64,000 bases of DNA from Verrucomicrobiota bacterium (GTDB lineage: Bacteria; Verrucomicrobiota; Verrucomicrobiia; Opitutales; Opitutaceae), in NCBI GenBank assembly GCA_023457715.1, contig JAEWKR010000092.1, forward strand, positions 1-64,000, given 5' to 3'. Shown piece by piece: positions 8,266-17,916 of the stretch (its first letter is position 1; each line of letters starts with the position of its first letter). A model generated the notes under the pieces. It was given only the letters and a program-made list of their open reading frames with translations. It searched no databases and was not told the DNA's origin. The position numbers and the translations under genes are program-made.

Positions 8266-8652
8266 ATGATCGATCCCATCTTCCACTCCGACAACTACCA
8301 GTTGGCGCGGAAGCTCCTCGACATGTCCGTCCTCCGTCAGGAGGCCATCGCGACGAACATCGCCAACGCCGAGACCCCTGGCTTCCGTCGGCTGGACATT
8401 GCACCGGATTTCGCGGCGCAGCTGAAGGCCCGGATGGAAACCGGCGATTTTGCGACCACGTCGGCGTCCCTGCAGCCGCGTCTCGTCGAGGATCAATCCG
8501 CGCGCACGGTGCGTCCGGACGGCAACTCCGTTGAAATCGAGAACGAACTGGTGGCGATGGACCGCAACGCGGTGGAGTACGACTTCCTGACGCAGGTGGT
8601 CTCGTCGAACTTGAAGCAGCTGCGCATGGCGATCACGGGCCGCGTGGCCTGA
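8266..8652 (+). CDS. flgB: Flagellar proximal rod protein FlgB
   Basis: FlgB forms part of the proximal rod next to the MS ring. The 128-residue product carries the rod/hook N-terminal signature ATNIANAETPGFRR and a C-terminal coiled helix (EYDFLTQVVSSNLKQLRMAI). Length is usual for FlgB. It heads the large plus-strand flagellar block, followed by flgC after 25 nt. A sigma54-type motif lies directly before its start. Confidence 0.95.
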   Translation: MIDPIFHSDNYQLARKLLDMSVLRQEAIATNIANAETPGFRRLDIAPDFAAQLKARMETGDFATTSASLQPRLVEDQSARTVRPDGNSVEIENELVAMDRNAVEYDFLTQVVSSNLKQLRMAITGRVA

Positions 8653-8677
8653 TCCAAAACCCTCACGCGCCCCGCCC

Positions 8678-9094
8678 ATGAATCTCATCGCCGGCATCGA
8701 CGTTACCTCAGGCGCGCTCGCGGCCCAGAAGACGCGGCTGGATATCGTCGCGCAGAATATCGCGAATGCCCAGACGACGCGCACCCCGGCCGGCGGGCCG
8801 TATCAGCGGCAGGTGGTTTCCTTCGAGTCGGAACTGGTCCGCCGCGTGGGCAATGGCCAGTCGCTGCAGACCGTGAAGATCGGCAATATCGTGCCGGACC
8901 GCGCCCCGGGCCAGCAGGTGTACAATCCGCAGCATCCCGATGCGGGCGCGGACGGCCTGGTGACCATGCCGAACGTGAATCTTTCCTTTGAAATGGTCGA
9001 CCTCATCACCGCTTCGCGCGCGTACGAGGCCAACCTCTCCGTCGTCAAGAACGCCCGCCAGATGGCCATGAAAGCCCTGGAGATTGGGAAGTAG
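8678..9094 (+). CDS. flgC: Flagellar proximal rod protein FlgC
   Basis: FlgC is the second proximal rod component. The 138-residue protein has the N-terminal motif LDIVAQNIANAQTTRTPAGGPYQRQ and the C-terminal NLSFEMVDLITASRAYEANLSVV helix shared by rod and hook proteins. Length is normal. It lies between flgB and fliE, the usual flgBC-fliE order. Confidence 0.95.
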   Translation: MNLIAGIDVTSGALAAQKTRLDIVAQNIANAQTTRTPAGGPYQRQVVSFESELVRRVGNGQSLQTVKIGNIVPDRAPGQQVYNPQHPDAGADGLVTMPNVNLSFEMVDLITASRAYEANLSVVKNARQMAMKALEIGK

Positions 9095-9106
9095 CCGATC
9101 CTCAAC

Positions 9107-9159
9107 GACGTTAACTCCTGTCTCTAGACTTCAGACTCTGGACTAACGACTTCCACCCC
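9107..9159. repeat. Heptad-type leader repeat before fliE
   Basis: Units CTCTAGA, CTTCAGA, CTCTGGA, CTAACGA, CTTCCA run up to the fliE GTG. The sequence closely resembles the right-hand arms before fliQ (22680-22718) and fliL (19245-19280). No purine-rich ribosome-binding sequence is visible. Confidence 0.7.
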
Positions 9160-9495
9160 GTGAACAGCATCTCCTCCATCAATCCGCTGACGGCGTCGGC
9201 GCTCACGCGCCTGGAAGGTCTGCAACCCAAGGTGGGTGTCGGGCTGGCGGGTGGCGCCGGCAAGGCGGCGCCCGCGGAGGGCTTCGGCCAGATGCTGGAT
9301 GGCGTGGTGGCCACGGTCGACGCCAAGCAGGCGGTGTCCCGCGACATGACCAAGAAGGTGCTCCTCGGCGAAACCGACCAGCTGCACCAGAGCGTGATCG
9401 CGATGCAGGAGGCATCGGTGGCTTTCAGTATGATGATCGAAGTGCGCAACAAACTCGTGGAGTCGTACCAGGAGCTCATGCGCATGCAGGTGTGA
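9160..9495 (+). CDS. fliE: Flagellar hook-basal body protein FliE
   Basis: FliE joins the MS ring to the rod and is secreted early. The 111-residue product has the conserved C-terminal helix with LGETDQLHQSVIAMQEASVAFSMMIEVRNKLVESYQELMRMQV. The start is GTG at 9160; no Shine-Dalgarno sequence is visible and a heptad repeat abuts the start codon. It lies in the expected place between flgC and fliF. Confidence 0.93.
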   Translation: MNSISSINPLTASALTRLEGLQPKVGVGLAGGAGKAAPAEGFGQMLDGVVATVDAKQAVSRDMTKKVLLGETDQLHQSVIAMQEASVAFSMMIEVRNKLVESYQELMRMQV

Positions 9496-9496
9496 G

Positions 9497-9590
9497 TTAT
9501 TTATGATGTATGATTTATGATTGATGATTGGCCGATCCAACCGCCGGTCGGCCGTCAAAATCGTAAATCATAAATCGTAATTCATAAATC
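9497..9590. repeat. Heptad hairpin between fliE and fliF, ATGATTT type
   Basis: The left arm (9497-9529) has degenerate units such as TTATGAT and GATTTAT. The right arm (9554-9590) has AAATCAT, AAATCGT and similar units, the reverse complement. A GC-rich inner inverted repeat (GGCCGA / TCGGCC, about 9530-9553) forms the tip. AT content is far above the surrounding genes. Confidence 0.85.
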
Positions 9591-9617
9591 GCCCCCCTTC
9601 TTCCAACTTCCCTTAGT

Positions 9618-11249
9618 GTGAAAAACTTCGCCCAATCCCTCCTCGCCGTCTGGAAGCAGCTCGGTCTCAACCAGCGCGTCTCGCTGGTCGTCGCTGCGCT
9701 CGCCGTCGTCGGTGGCCTGATTGGGGTGGTGGCCTGGACGCAGCGTCCGGACTATCAGCTGCTTTACGCCCGCATGGGCGACAAGGACGCCTCGGCCGTC
9801 ATTGCGTACCTGCAGTCCCAGAACGTTCCGCACCAGGTGACCGCCGGCGGGTCCGCGGTGCAGGTGCCGGCCACCATGGTGCACAAGCTGCGCATGGATC
9901 TCGCCGGCAAGGGGCTGCCGAGCGGCGACGGCGTGGGTTTCGAGATTTTCGACAAAGGCCAGTTCGGGTTGTCCGACTTCGTCCAGCGCACCAATTACCT
10001 GCGCGCGGTGCAGGGTGAGCTCGCCCGCACCATCATGCAGGTGCAGGGCGTCCGCAGCGCGCGGGTGATGATCGTCCAGCCGGAGAACCGGCTGCTGCTC
10101 ACGGAGCAGGGCGTCAAGTCCACGGCCTCGGTCTTTGTGGACGTGGGCGGAAATCGTCTTGATCCCGATCAGGTCAACGCGATTCGGCACCTGGTGGCGA
10201 ATGCCGTGCAGGGCCTGACCCCGGACACGGTCGCGGTGATCGACAATCGCGGGCGCACGCTGTCGGAGGAGCTGAAGCAGGATCCCACGCTGGGTGCGGC
10301 CTCCTCGCAGATCCGTTACCGCGAACAGGTCGAAAGCTACTTTTCCAAGAAGGTCGAGACCATGCTGGCGGCGGTCATCGGGCCGGGCAACGCGGTCGTC
10401 CGCGTTTCGGCCGACATCGATACCGAGGCGACCACGACGAATTCCGAGCGCTGGAATCCCGACGGCCAGGTGGTCCGTTCCCAGACGCAGACCGACGACA
10501 TCACCAGCACCAAGGAAACCCGGGCCACGGGCGGTGCGGCCGGCGTCAGCGCGAATGTGCCCGAAAAGGCGCAGGCGGCTCCCGAAGCGTCGCGCCCCAT
10601 TTCCGAGTCGGAGCAGAACCGCAAGAACAAGACGATCACCTACGAGATTGATCGCACCACGACCAGCGTGACGCGCAACCCGGGCACGGTCCGCGGGCTG
10701 ACTGCGTCGGTCATCATCGCGAAGCGCGTCGCCACCGTGGCGCCCGTCGCGACCGAGGGCGGCGAGGCCGCGGCGCCCACCACCCAGGTCCAGACGCGCA
10801 CCCCGCAGGAACTCGACCAGCTCCGGCAGGTCGTCATCAACGCGCTCGGGCTCAAGGCGCAGCCCGGTCAGCCCCTGGACACGCTGGTGACGCTCCAGGA
10901 ACAGGAATTTCAGGCGGTTGATCCGATGGCGATGGAGGCGGCGGTGCCGCTCGAGGCGCGCGTCGGCGACTGGATGGCGATCGCGACGCGCTGGGGTGCG
11001 ATCGTCGGGGCCGCCCTTGTGCTGCTGATGTTCTGGCGGCTGCTGAAGCGGCAGAAGCCGGAAGCGGTGCCGATCGAGGTGCTTTCGTACACGCCCGAGC
11101 AGACCACCCGGACGCTGCAGAATCCGAACAACATCACGCCTGAACTCCTGAACGAGCTCATCCGCCAGAAGCCCGCCAACATCGGCGTGGCACTGCGCGA
11201 GTGGGTGAGCAACGGCGCGCAGAACGGCGTGCCCGCGAGCAAGAACTGA
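9618..11249 (+). CDS. fliF: Flagellar MS-ring protein FliF
   Basis: FliF forms the membrane MS ring on which the C ring and export gate assemble. The 543-residue protein has an N-terminal membrane segment near residues 22-42 (VSLVVAALAVVGGLIGVVAW), the YscJ/FliF ring-building domains, a low-complexity periplasmic segment near 280-380, and a second membrane segment near 450-475. The C-terminal tail contacts FliG. It starts with GTG and ends 2 nt before fliG. The assignment is secure. Confidence 0.96.
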   Translation: MKNFAQSLLAVWKQLGLNQRVSLVVAALAVVGGLIGVVAWTQRPDYQLLYARMGDKDASAVIAYLQSQNVPHQVTAGGSAVQVPATMVHKLRMDLAGKGLPSGDGVGFEIFDKGQFGLSDFVQRTNYLRAVQGELARTIMQVQGVRSARVMIVQPENRLLLTEQGVKSTASVFVDVGGNRLDPDQVNAIRHLVANAVQGLTPDTVAVIDNRGRTLSEELKQDPTLGAASSQIRYREQVESYFSKKVETMLAAVIGPGNAVVRVSADIDTEATTTNSERWNPDGQVVRSQTQTDDITSTKETRATGGAAGVSANVPEKAQAAPEASRPISESEQNRKNKTITYEIDRTTTSVTRNPGTVRGLTASVIIAKRVATVAPVATEGGEAAAPTTQVQTRTPQELDQLRQVVINALGLKAQPGQPLDTLVTLQEQEFQAVDPMAMEAAVPLEARVGDWMAIATRWGAIVGAALVLLMFWRLLKRQKPEAVPIEVLSYTPEQTTRTLQNPNNITPELLNELIRQKPANIGVALREWVSNGAQNGVPASKN

Positions 11250-11251
11250 GA

Positions 11252-12280
11252 ATGCCTGCCATGGCGGTCAACGATCTCGAATACGGCAAACTCTCCCGGC
11301 ATCAGAAGCTGGCCATCTTCCTGATCATCATCGGTCCGGAAGCCGCGGCTGAAGTGCTGCGTCAATTCGACGACGAGGACATCGAACTGGTCTGCCGTGA
11401 GGTGTCGCTGTTCTCGATCATCCCGACGGAGGTGCAGCGGCTCTCCCTGGAGGAATTTTCCGGACTGATCGCAAAGAGCGTCACGTCCGCACTGGGCGGC
11501 CTGGGTTATGCCCAGCGCACGCTCGAAATTGCGAAGGGCGATTACAAGGCGTCGTCGATCATGGGACGCGTCGGACCCACGGGCACCTCGGTGGAGGTGA
11601 TCAAGGAGATTTCGGAGATGGAAGGGCGGCAGATCTTCAATCTCGTGAAGCATGAGCAGCCGCAGACGATTTCGTTCCTGCTTTCCTACCTCGACAGCAA
11701 CAAGGCGTCCGAGGTGTTTGCCCTGCTCGGCCCGGACCTCCGCGAGGAAGTGATCGAGCGGCTGGGCACGATCGAGAGCACCTCCCTTGACCTGGTGAGC
11801 AAGATCGCGCGCAGCCTCGGCAAGCACTACGACAGCAAGGTGCGGCCGGCCTTCCACCGCAGCGGCGGCGTGCGCGCCGTGGCCGATCTGCTGAACCAGC
11901 TGGACAAGGAGATGAGCAAGAATCTCCTCGCGCGCCTGGAGGAGCGGAACGCGCAGCTCAGCACCGCGATCCGCAAGAAGCTCTTCAGCTTCGAGGACCT
12001 GTCCCGCCTGCAGCCGAGCGATCTGCAGCGCGTGTTGCGCGAGGTGGACTCGTCCAACCTGGCGATCGCCATGAAGTCCGCCAGCGAGGGACTCCGCGAC
12101 CGCATCTACGGTTCGATTTCCAAGCGCGCCGCCGAGAGCCTCAAGGAGGAACTCGACATGCTCGGGCCGGTGCGCCTCAAGGACGTCGAAACCGCCCAGG
12201 ATGCGATCATTCAGGTCGTGCGTCGTCTCGAGGAGGAGGGCCAGATCACGCTCGAGACCGAGGAGCAAACCGTCGCCTGA
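11252..12280 (+). CDS. fliG: Flagellar motor switch protein FliG
   Basis: FliG is the C-ring component that takes torque from the MotA stator. The 342-residue product shows the N-terminal AIFLIIIGPEAAAEVLRQFDDEDIE segment, the middle HEQPQTISFLLSYLD motif (EHPQ-like) and the C-terminal charged torque helix with FEDLSRL and VRLKDVETAQ. ATG 11252 directly follows the fliF stop; ATG 11261 is also possible. A longer frame that overlaps fliF is unlikely. Confidence 0.96.
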   Translation: MPAMAVNDLEYGKLSRHQKLAIFLIIIGPEAAAEVLRQFDDEDIELVCREVSLFSIIPTEVQRLSLEEFSGLIAKSVTSALGGLGYAQRTLEIAKGDYKASSIMGRVGPTGTSVEVIKEISEMEGRQIFNLVKHEQPQTISFLLSYLDSNKASEVFALLGPDLREEVIERLGTIESTSLDLVSKIARSLGKHYDSKVRPAFHRSGGVRAVADLLNQLDKEMSKNLLARLEERNAQLSTAIRKKLFSFEDLSRLQPSDLQRVLREVDSSNLAIAMKSASEGLRDRIYGSISKRAAESLKEELDMLGPVRLKDVETAQDAIIQVVRRLEEEGQITLETEEQTVA

Positions 12281-12282
12281 CC

Positions 12283-12867
12283 GTGGCCTTCGCGAAACTC
12301 ATTCCGTTCGACCGTCCGCTGACGGGCGCGGCGATTCCCGGTCAGATGGGCCGCTTTCTCTCGGAAAGCGAACTCTCGGCGCGGGATGAGGCCAACTATG
12401 CCCGCGGGGTCGACGCCGCGCGGGCGCTCGCAGATCAGGAAATGGTGGAGTTTCGCGCCGACATCCAGCGGCTGAGCGAGGGCGTGCTCGGCCGGCTGAA
12501 CCTCGTCGAGCCCGCGCTGCTCGACCAGTTGCGCGATGCGCTGCCCGGCCTGGCGGTCGAGATCGCGCGCCGCCTGCTCGCCGGCTATGAGCCCCCGGCG
12601 GAGGTGGTGGCGAAGATCTGTGAGGAGGCGCTGACCGAGATCTTTCCGGAACGCGAGAACCTGGAACTCGTGGTCTCGCCGCGGGATGCCGAGCTGCTGG
12701 AGCGATTGAATCCGGACTGGCTTCGCCGCTATCCCGGCCTGCGTATCCGTCCCGATCCGGCCCTGACGCCCGGCGACTGCCAGGTCCGCAGCCGCTTCGG
12801 GCTGACCGACGCCCGTCTGGAGACGAAACTTTCCGCCCTCCAAAACAGCCTGGGACATTCCTCGTGA
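12283..12867 (+). CDS. fliH: Flagellar export regulator FliH
   Basis: FliH holds the FliI ATPase and links it to the C ring. The 194-residue protein has an N-terminal charged helical part and a C-terminal domain of the FliH / V-ATPase E-subunit type (LAVEIARRLLAGYEPP, then LELVVSPRDAELL and PGDCQVRSRFGLTDARLETKL). It starts with GTG 2 nt after fliG, and its stop overlaps the fliI start by 4 nt. Sequence similarity of FliH is always low, so context carries weight. Confidence 0.88.
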   Translation: MAFAKLIPFDRPLTGAAIPGQMGRFLSESELSARDEANYARGVDAARALADQEMVEFRADIQRLSEGVLGRLNLVEPALLDQLRDALPGLAVEIARRLLAGYEPPAEVVAKICEEALTEIFPERENLELVVSPRDAELLERLNPDWLRRYPGLRIRPDPALTPGDCQVRSRFGLTDARLETKLSALQNSLGHSS

Positions 12868-14186
12868 GCTCCGCGGTCGCACCTCTCATCGATGTTCTTC
12901 GGACGCAGATCCGTCATCTGCCGCCCGTGCAGCGGGTCGGGACCGTGACGGGGGTGGCGGGGTTGATCATCGAGTCGGACGGGCCGAACGTGGGACTGGG
13001 CGACCTCTGCCTGGTGCGTTCGTCGCGCGATGCCTTCAATGTGCAGGCCGAAGTGGTGGGCTTCCGCGAGCATCGCGTGCTGCTGATGCCGCTGGGCGAC
13101 ACGACGGGCCTGCACGTGGGCTGCGAAGTCGCGGCCTTTGACCGGCCGCCGCTGCCGCGCACCGGGCCGGAGATGCTGGGTCGCGTGCTGGATGCGCTCG
13201 GCCGGCCTTTTGACGGGCTGGGGCTCCTTCCGGTCGAACGCTCCGCCGTCGCCAGCACCGAGCCGCCGCACCCGTTGCGCCGCCAGCGCATCAAGCATGC
13301 GTTTGTCACGGGCGTTCGCGCGGTGGATGCGTTCACCCCGTTTGGACGCGGCCAGCGCCTCGGGCTCTTCGCCGGTTCCGGCGTCGGCAAATCGACGCTC
13401 ATGGGCATGATTGCCCGGGCGTCGGAGGCGGATGTCGTGGTGATCGCGCTGGTCGGCGAACGCGGCCGCGAAGTGCGCGAATTCATCGAGAAGGATCTTG
13501 GCCCGGAGGGCATGAAGCGGGCGATCGTGGTGGTGAGCACGTCGGACAAGCCGGCGCCGCTGCGGCTGCGCGCCGCCTTCACCGCGACGTCGATCGCCGA
13601 AGCGTGGCGCGACGCGGGAAAGAACGTCCTCTTGATGATGGACTCGGTCACGCGCTTTGCGATGGCCCAGCGCGAAATCGGACTGGCGATCGGCGAGCCT
13701 CCGGCAACCCGCGGCTACACGCCCTCGGTGTTCGCCATGCTGCCGCGGCTGCTCGAGCGCGCAGGTTCGGGCGAGCGCGGGGCCATCACCGCCCTCTACA
13801 CCGTGCTGGTCGAGGGCGACGACATGAACGAGCCGGTGGCCGACGCCGTCCGAGGCATCCTCGACGGGCACGTGGTGCTTTCCCGGCAGCTGGCGCATTT
13901 CAATCACTATCCCGCGATCGACGTCCTCGAGAGCGTGAGCCGCCTGACCCGCGACGTCTGCACGCCGGACGAGGTCGCCCTCGCCGCGCGGGCCCGCGAG
14001 ATCCTCGCGCTGTATCGGAAGAACGAGGACCTGATCTCGATCGGCGCCTATCAGAAGGGTGCCAATGCGGCGCTCGACCACGCCATCGCGCTGTACGAAC
14101 CGCTGCGCACTTTCCTGCGACAGAGCACGCACGAGCATTCCGCCCGCGCGCAGACCTTCGCGCAACTCAAGCAAATCCTCGGATGA
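12864..14186 (+). CDS. fliI: Flagellar export ATPase FliI
   Basis: FliI is the hexameric ATPase of the flagellar type III export system. The 440-residue protein has the Walker A motif GLFAGSGVGKSTLMGM near residues 168-183, a Walker B region NVLLMMDSVTRFAMAQREIGLA and the PPATRGYTPSVFAMLPRLLERAG stretch typical of FliI and F1-beta relatives. It starts at a GTGA overlap with fliH and ends at an ATGA overlap with fliJ. Confidence 0.97.
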   Translation: MSSAVAPLIDVLRTQIRHLPPVQRVGTVTGVAGLIIESDGPNVGLGDLCLVRSSRDAFNVQAEVVGFREHRVLLMPLGDTTGLHVGCEVAAFDRPPLPRTGPEMLGRVLDALGRPFDGLGLLPVERSAVASTEPPHPLRRQRIKHAFVTGVRAVDAFTPFGRGQRLGLFAGSGVGKSTLMGMIARASEADVVVIALVGERGREVREFIEKDLGPEGMKRAIVVVSTSDKPAPLRLRAAFTATSIAEAWRDAGKNVLLMMDSVTRFAMAQREIGLAIGEPPATRGYTPSVFAMLPRLLERAGSGERGAITALYTVLVEGDDMNEPVADAVRGILDGHVVLSRQLAHFNHYPAIDVLESVSRLTRDVCTPDEVALAARAREILALYRKNEDLISIGAYQKGANAALDHAIALYEPLRTFLRQSTHEHSARAQTFAQLKQILG

Positions 14187-14638
14187 AACGGTTCCGCTTC
14201 CCCCTCCGTCCGGTAGCCATTCTTCGCGCCCACCAGGAACTGCGGGCGCGGGAGGCCTTTGCCCACGCGGTGCAGGCCTTTGTGCGGGCCGAGCAGGAGG
14301 CCGCGGCGGCACGCCAGCGGGTCGTGGAAATGGAGCGGGCGCTCACCGACGCCCGCGGCCAGCGCTTCTCCGCTGCGGCCGAGGTGAACAATCTGCTCGC
14401 TTACCGGCAGGAGTGCGCCGTCGCCGTCGAGGCCGAGAAGGCGGTGCTGGCCGCCCAGGAGGCGATGAACACGCGCCGGGCCGAGTACATCGAGGCCCAT
14501 CGGCGGCTCGAAGTGGTCCACCGGCTCGAGGAGAAGGCCCGCCACGTGCACCGCCACGAAACGATGCGCGAGGAGCAGGCGGAGTTCGACGATTACGCCG
14601 GCCGCCGCTTCAGCGCCCGCGCCGTGTCCACCTCATGA
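14183..14638 (+). CDS. fliJ: Flagellar export chaperone FliJ
   Basis: FliJ is the coiled-coil stalk protein of the export ATPase. The 151-residue product begins KRFRFPLRPVAILRAHQELRAREAF and is almost wholly helical with many Ala, Glu and Arg residues, as is usual. It overlaps fliI by 4 nt and the next gene by 4 nt. Identification rests on its N terminus, coiled-coil character and position. Confidence 0.88.
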   Translation: MKRFRFPLRPVAILRAHQELRAREAFAHAVQAFVRAEQEAAAARQRVVEMERALTDARGQRFSAAAEVNNLLAYRQECAVAVEAEKAVLAAQEAMNTRRAEYIEAHRRLEVVHRLEEKARHVHRHETMREEQAEFDDYAGRRFSARAVSTS

Positions 14639-15246
14639 TGGCCAAACTTTCCAGTCCGCTGCTGACCGGGGTCCTCGGTTTTCTGTTGAGCGTCGCCGTC
14701 GGCGTTGCCGTGACCTGGCGCGCCGCCACCGCGCTGGTCGACCGCGCAATCCACGCCCGCGCCCACGTGGAGCCGACGGAGCAGAAGAAGAAGGGCTGGG
14801 ACTTCTGGACCATCGAGATCGAGAACCTCTCGAGCGAATTGAAGGAGGACCGCGACCGGATGAAGAAGCGGCTGGAGGAGCTGGACCAACGCGAGGCGCG
14901 GATCGCCGCGACCGAGAAGGAACTCGCGAAGGCCCGCGCGGATGTCGCCGCCCTCCGCAAGGACATCTCGGACCGCATCGTGGAGATGTCCTCGGACGAG
15001 GCCGTGAATCTGAGGAAACTGTCCCAGACCTACGCCAACCTCACGCCCAGAGCCGTGGTGGCCATCATCCGCGAAATGGATGACGGGACGGCGGTGAAGA
15101 TTCTCGCGCTGATGAAGCCCGAGGTGGTTGGACCGATTTTTGAAGAAATGAGCAAGACCGCGGGCACCGACGGCCCGTTGGCCCGCCGGGCGGCGGTTCT
15201 GTCCGAAAAGATGCGCATGCTGAAGGCGGCCAAGCCGTCGCCCTGA
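14635..15246 (+). CDS. MotE-like / MgtE N-domain protein
   Basis: The 203-residue protein has one N-terminal membrane segment (residues 7-30), a coiled coil near 55-110, and a C-terminal domain of MgtE-N type (LSQTYANLTPRAVVAIIREMDDGTAVKILALMKPEVVGPIFEEM). In alphaproteobacteria a protein of this layout, MotE, is a periplasmic chaperone for MotC; in other phyla similar genes follow fliJ. The function here is inferred from that resemblance. The start may be either of two adjacent ATG codons (14635 or 14638); the first overlaps the fliJ stop. Confidence 0.75.
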   Translation: MMAKLSSPLLTGVLGFLLSVAVGVAVTWRAATALVDRAIHARAHVEPTEQKKKGWDFWTIEIENLSSELKEDRDRMKKRLEELDQREARIAATEKELAKARADVAALRKDISDRIVEMSSDEAVNLRKLSQTYANLTPRAVVAIIREMDDGTAVKILALMKPEVVGPIFEEMSKTAGTDGPLARRAAVLSEKMRMLKAAKPSP

Positions 15247-15323
15247 ATCTTTCCAATCATAGCGTCCGCCAGGGATTGGCGGGCGTCGGCGCCACGGAGG
15301 GGCGACCAGCGACCGCGGCAATC

Positions 15324-17915
15324 ATGACTTTCTCCTTCCCCTCCCTCCCTTTCGATCCTCTTACCGCCTCCAGCACGCCGGGCGTTTCCGGTAGCCCGGC
15401 CACGCCGGTGGGAGTCGCGACCGGTGACGCCTTTGATACCCTGTTGGGCACGCTGGTTTCCGCCGGGACGCCGACCGAAGTCTCGACCGGGACGCCGCCG
15501 GCGGCTGGATTCCGGCCCGCCGAAGTGTCCAATCCGATGACGGCATCCGGGGCGCTGGTTCCGCCCGTGCTGACGGACAGTGTCGCTGCCTCGGCGGCAG
15601 GGCAGGGGAGCGACCGGTCGGACGATGACGCCGTTTCCGCGGATGCCGGCCAGGCGAAGGGCGAGTCGGGGGCTGAGCACCGGCACCCGTTCCCAGCGCG
15701 GCCGACGGCCGCAGACCCGGTGTCGCCGATGACGTCCCCCTCCGTACCGGCCGAGGCCCGCGTCGGGCAGGATGTCGGACATCTTCCCACGAGTGGAAAT
15801 GCGGGCACAGCCGTGGATGCGTCCGGCGCCGTTGCCTCGCACGCCCGGATCCAGGGGACGGGGGAACGCGCGGGTACGAGCCGGACTGCGAGTGCGCTTT
15901 CACCTGTAACACCGGCTCCAGCCGCTAACGGTGGCGCCCCAAACCGCAGCGTCGCGGTCGAACCTTCGTCCGCGCCATCCGGGCCGTCGGCATCAGAGGC
16001 AAAGAAGCGCTCCGTGACCGTGCGCGAGGAGCCCACGACCCGGACCCGCCACAGCGAGACCCTCGCTTCGGACGCGGCCGCGCTGGCGGGTCTGCTCGTG
16101 CCGGCATCCCTGCCGGTCGTACCGGTTGAGCCTCCGGCCCAGGGCGCTGAGGGGGAGATCGGGCGCGAGGGCGCCGTGGGCGAGAATCTTCCGTCAAGCG
16201 CACCGAAGGCACCGCCTCCCTTCGCAGGAACGACTCCGGTGACGGAACCTGCCCCTGCGGTGGCGGAGGGTGCTCCCGACGCCCGGATGCGGGAGGCGCA
16301 CGCCGGGCTCGCCGCCGCGCGAGGCTCGTCTGTCGCGCCGGCGGAACGTGCGGGTTCGGCCCCGTCCGCCGCGATGAGCGAAGCGGTGGGGGCCGCCGCA
16401 CCCGCCACGGCCCGGTCGTCGAAACCCAATTCCCTCCTGGCCCGTCCCGAGCGGGGTGAGTCGGAAGCGACCCCCGCGACCGCCGCCTGGTCACCGCGTG
16501 CCCCGCAAGGGACCGCAACGCCGGGGGCCCCGACGACCAGCGATCCCGTCGCGACGGTGGCGCCTGGTCGCGGCCTGCCGACGCTGTTGCCGCACCGCGC
16601 CCCGATGTCCGCGCAGTCCGGTCTGACCGGTGCCAGCGAGAAGCCCGCGACTTCTGAGCCAACCGGCGATCTGACCACCGAAGCTCAGGCCCACGGGCCC
16701 ATGGCGAGCGTGACTGCCGCGCAGCCCGGCTCTGCGCCGAGGATGGCGATCGAGGGTCTGCGGGTCGTCGTTCGTGACGCCCGAAGCGCGTCATCGGCAG
16801 CCGACTCCCCTGCGGATGAGCGTCCGATGGCCGAAACCTTCCGCGCAACGCCAGCGGCGCGCGGGGCGTCCTGGACGATGACTCCCTCGTCCGGTGCGGG
16901 TGACGTTGGCGCCACGCGCAGCGCGCAGACCGGAATCGGAATCACGGACGCGCGGTCGTTCCGATCGACCCCCGAACTTCCGGTCGCTGCCACGGCAGTG
17001 CCGCAGCCGCAGCCGCAGCCGTTGCCGGTTGCGGGGAATATGCGCCAGGGCGGAACGACGCCGGCCGGGTTCGCGGCCCTCGATGCCCAGGCATTGCCGG
17101 CGCTCGCGCACGACGGGGAAGCGGTTCTCGACGGCAGCGGCGTGAGGGGCCGCGAGCAGGGTCGCGGCGCATCGGTTCAGCCGGCGGTTTCGCAGGCGCC
17201 CGAGCTGAGGGAAAATTTTGCCTCTGCCCGATCGCTGCCGCGGGTGTCCCCGCACGCACCCAGGAGCCTGGCGATCAAACCGTCCGTAGTCGCCGAGGGC
17301 GAGGTAGTTACGAAGGCATCCGCCGCGCTTGGCATCGACAGTGCTAAAGCACAGCCTGCCATGTCATCCCTGTTCCCTGAAACCCTGTCGCCCCTCGAGG
17401 TGGCTCCGGCCGACGCCGGGATGGTTTCACGCCACGGCGCAACGGAGCGTACGACTCCGGCGGCTACGGCGGAACGCGCGGTGGAAGCCGTGTTGGCAGC
17501 CTCCGAACGGGCCGGTGCGGGGGAACGCAGCAGCGTGACGCTCCAGTTTGATCTGCACGGAAATCCGCTGGATGTCCGCGTCGTCATGCGGGGCGGGGAA
17601 GTTCAGACCACCTTCAACACGGCCTCCCCCGAGCTGCGCGCTGCGCTCCAGGCGGAGTGGGCCGCGGTGTCGGAGTCGCTGCCGGCCGAGCGCGCCCACG
17701 TTTTTACCACGCCCGTCTTCAGTGCGAATGACTCGAACCCGGCCGCGTCCGGCGGGGGCGACCCGGGCGCCCGCCAGCGTCCGTTCGAAGCGCCGCCGGA
17801 ACGGGCCGCTTCCGTGCCCGCCCCGCGTCCGGTCGCGGAAACGACGGCTGAAACCCTCCCCGCACGGCTGGCGGCGCGTACGCCCACCGCGCACCACCTG
17901 CACACGCTCGCCTGA
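15324..17915 (+). CDS. fliK: Flagellar hook-length control protein FliK
   Basis: FliK measures hook length and switches export specificity. The product is 863 residues, long for FliK, because of a Pro/Ala/Thr/Ser-rich region covering about residues 1-700. A compact C-terminal domain follows (VTLQFDLHGNPLDVRVVMRGGEVQTTF, then SPELRAALQAEWAAVSESL), of the Flg_hook type. I prefer ATG 15324; an in-frame start at 15276 is possible. flgD follows after 1 nt, and FliK next to FlgD is the common order. Confidence 0.87.
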   Translation: MTFSFPSLPFDPLTASSTPGVSGSPATPVGVATGDAFDTLLGTLVSAGTPTEVSTGTPPAAGFRPAEVSNPMTASGALVPPVLTDSVAASAAGQGSDRSDDDAVSADAGQAKGESGAEHRHPFPARPTAADPVSPMTSPSVPAEARVGQDVGHLPTSGNAGTAVDASGAVASHARIQGTGERAGTSRTASALSPVTPAPAANGGAPNRSVAVEPSSAPSGPSASEAKKRSVTVREEPTTRTRHSETLASDAAALAGLLVPASLPVVPVEPPAQGAEGEIGREGAVGENLPSSAPKAPPPFAGTTPVTEPAPAVAEGAPDARMREAHAGLAAARGSSVAPAERAGSAPSAAMSEAVGAAAPATARSSKPNSLLARPERGESEATPATAAWSPRAPQGTATPGAPTTSDPVATVAPGRGLPTLLPHRAPMSAQSGLTGASEKPATSEPTGDLTTEAQAHGPMASVTAAQPGSAPRMAIEGLRVVVRDARSASSAADSPADERPMAETFRATPAARGASWTMTPSSGAGDVGATRSAQTGIGITDARSFRSTPELPVAATAVPQPQPQPLPVAGNMRQGGTTPAGFAALDAQALPALAHDGEAVLDGSGVRGREQGRGASVQPAVSQAPELRENFASARSLPRVSPHAPRSLAIKPSVVAEGEVVTKASAALGIDSAKAQPAMSSLFPETLSPLEVAPADAGMVSRHGATERTTPAATAERAVEAVLAASERAGAGERSSVTLQFDLHGNPLDVRVVMRGGEVQTTFNTASPELRAALQAEWAAVSESLPAERAHVFTTPVFSANDSNPAASGGGDPGARQRPFEAPPERAASVPAPRPVAETTAETLPARLAARTPTAHHLHTLA

Positions 17916-17916
17916 T

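Noticed and set aside
9530..9553. GGCCGATC as sigma28 -10 before fliF
   Set aside because: No TAAA element stands 11 nt upstream; the sequence is part of the hairpin tip.
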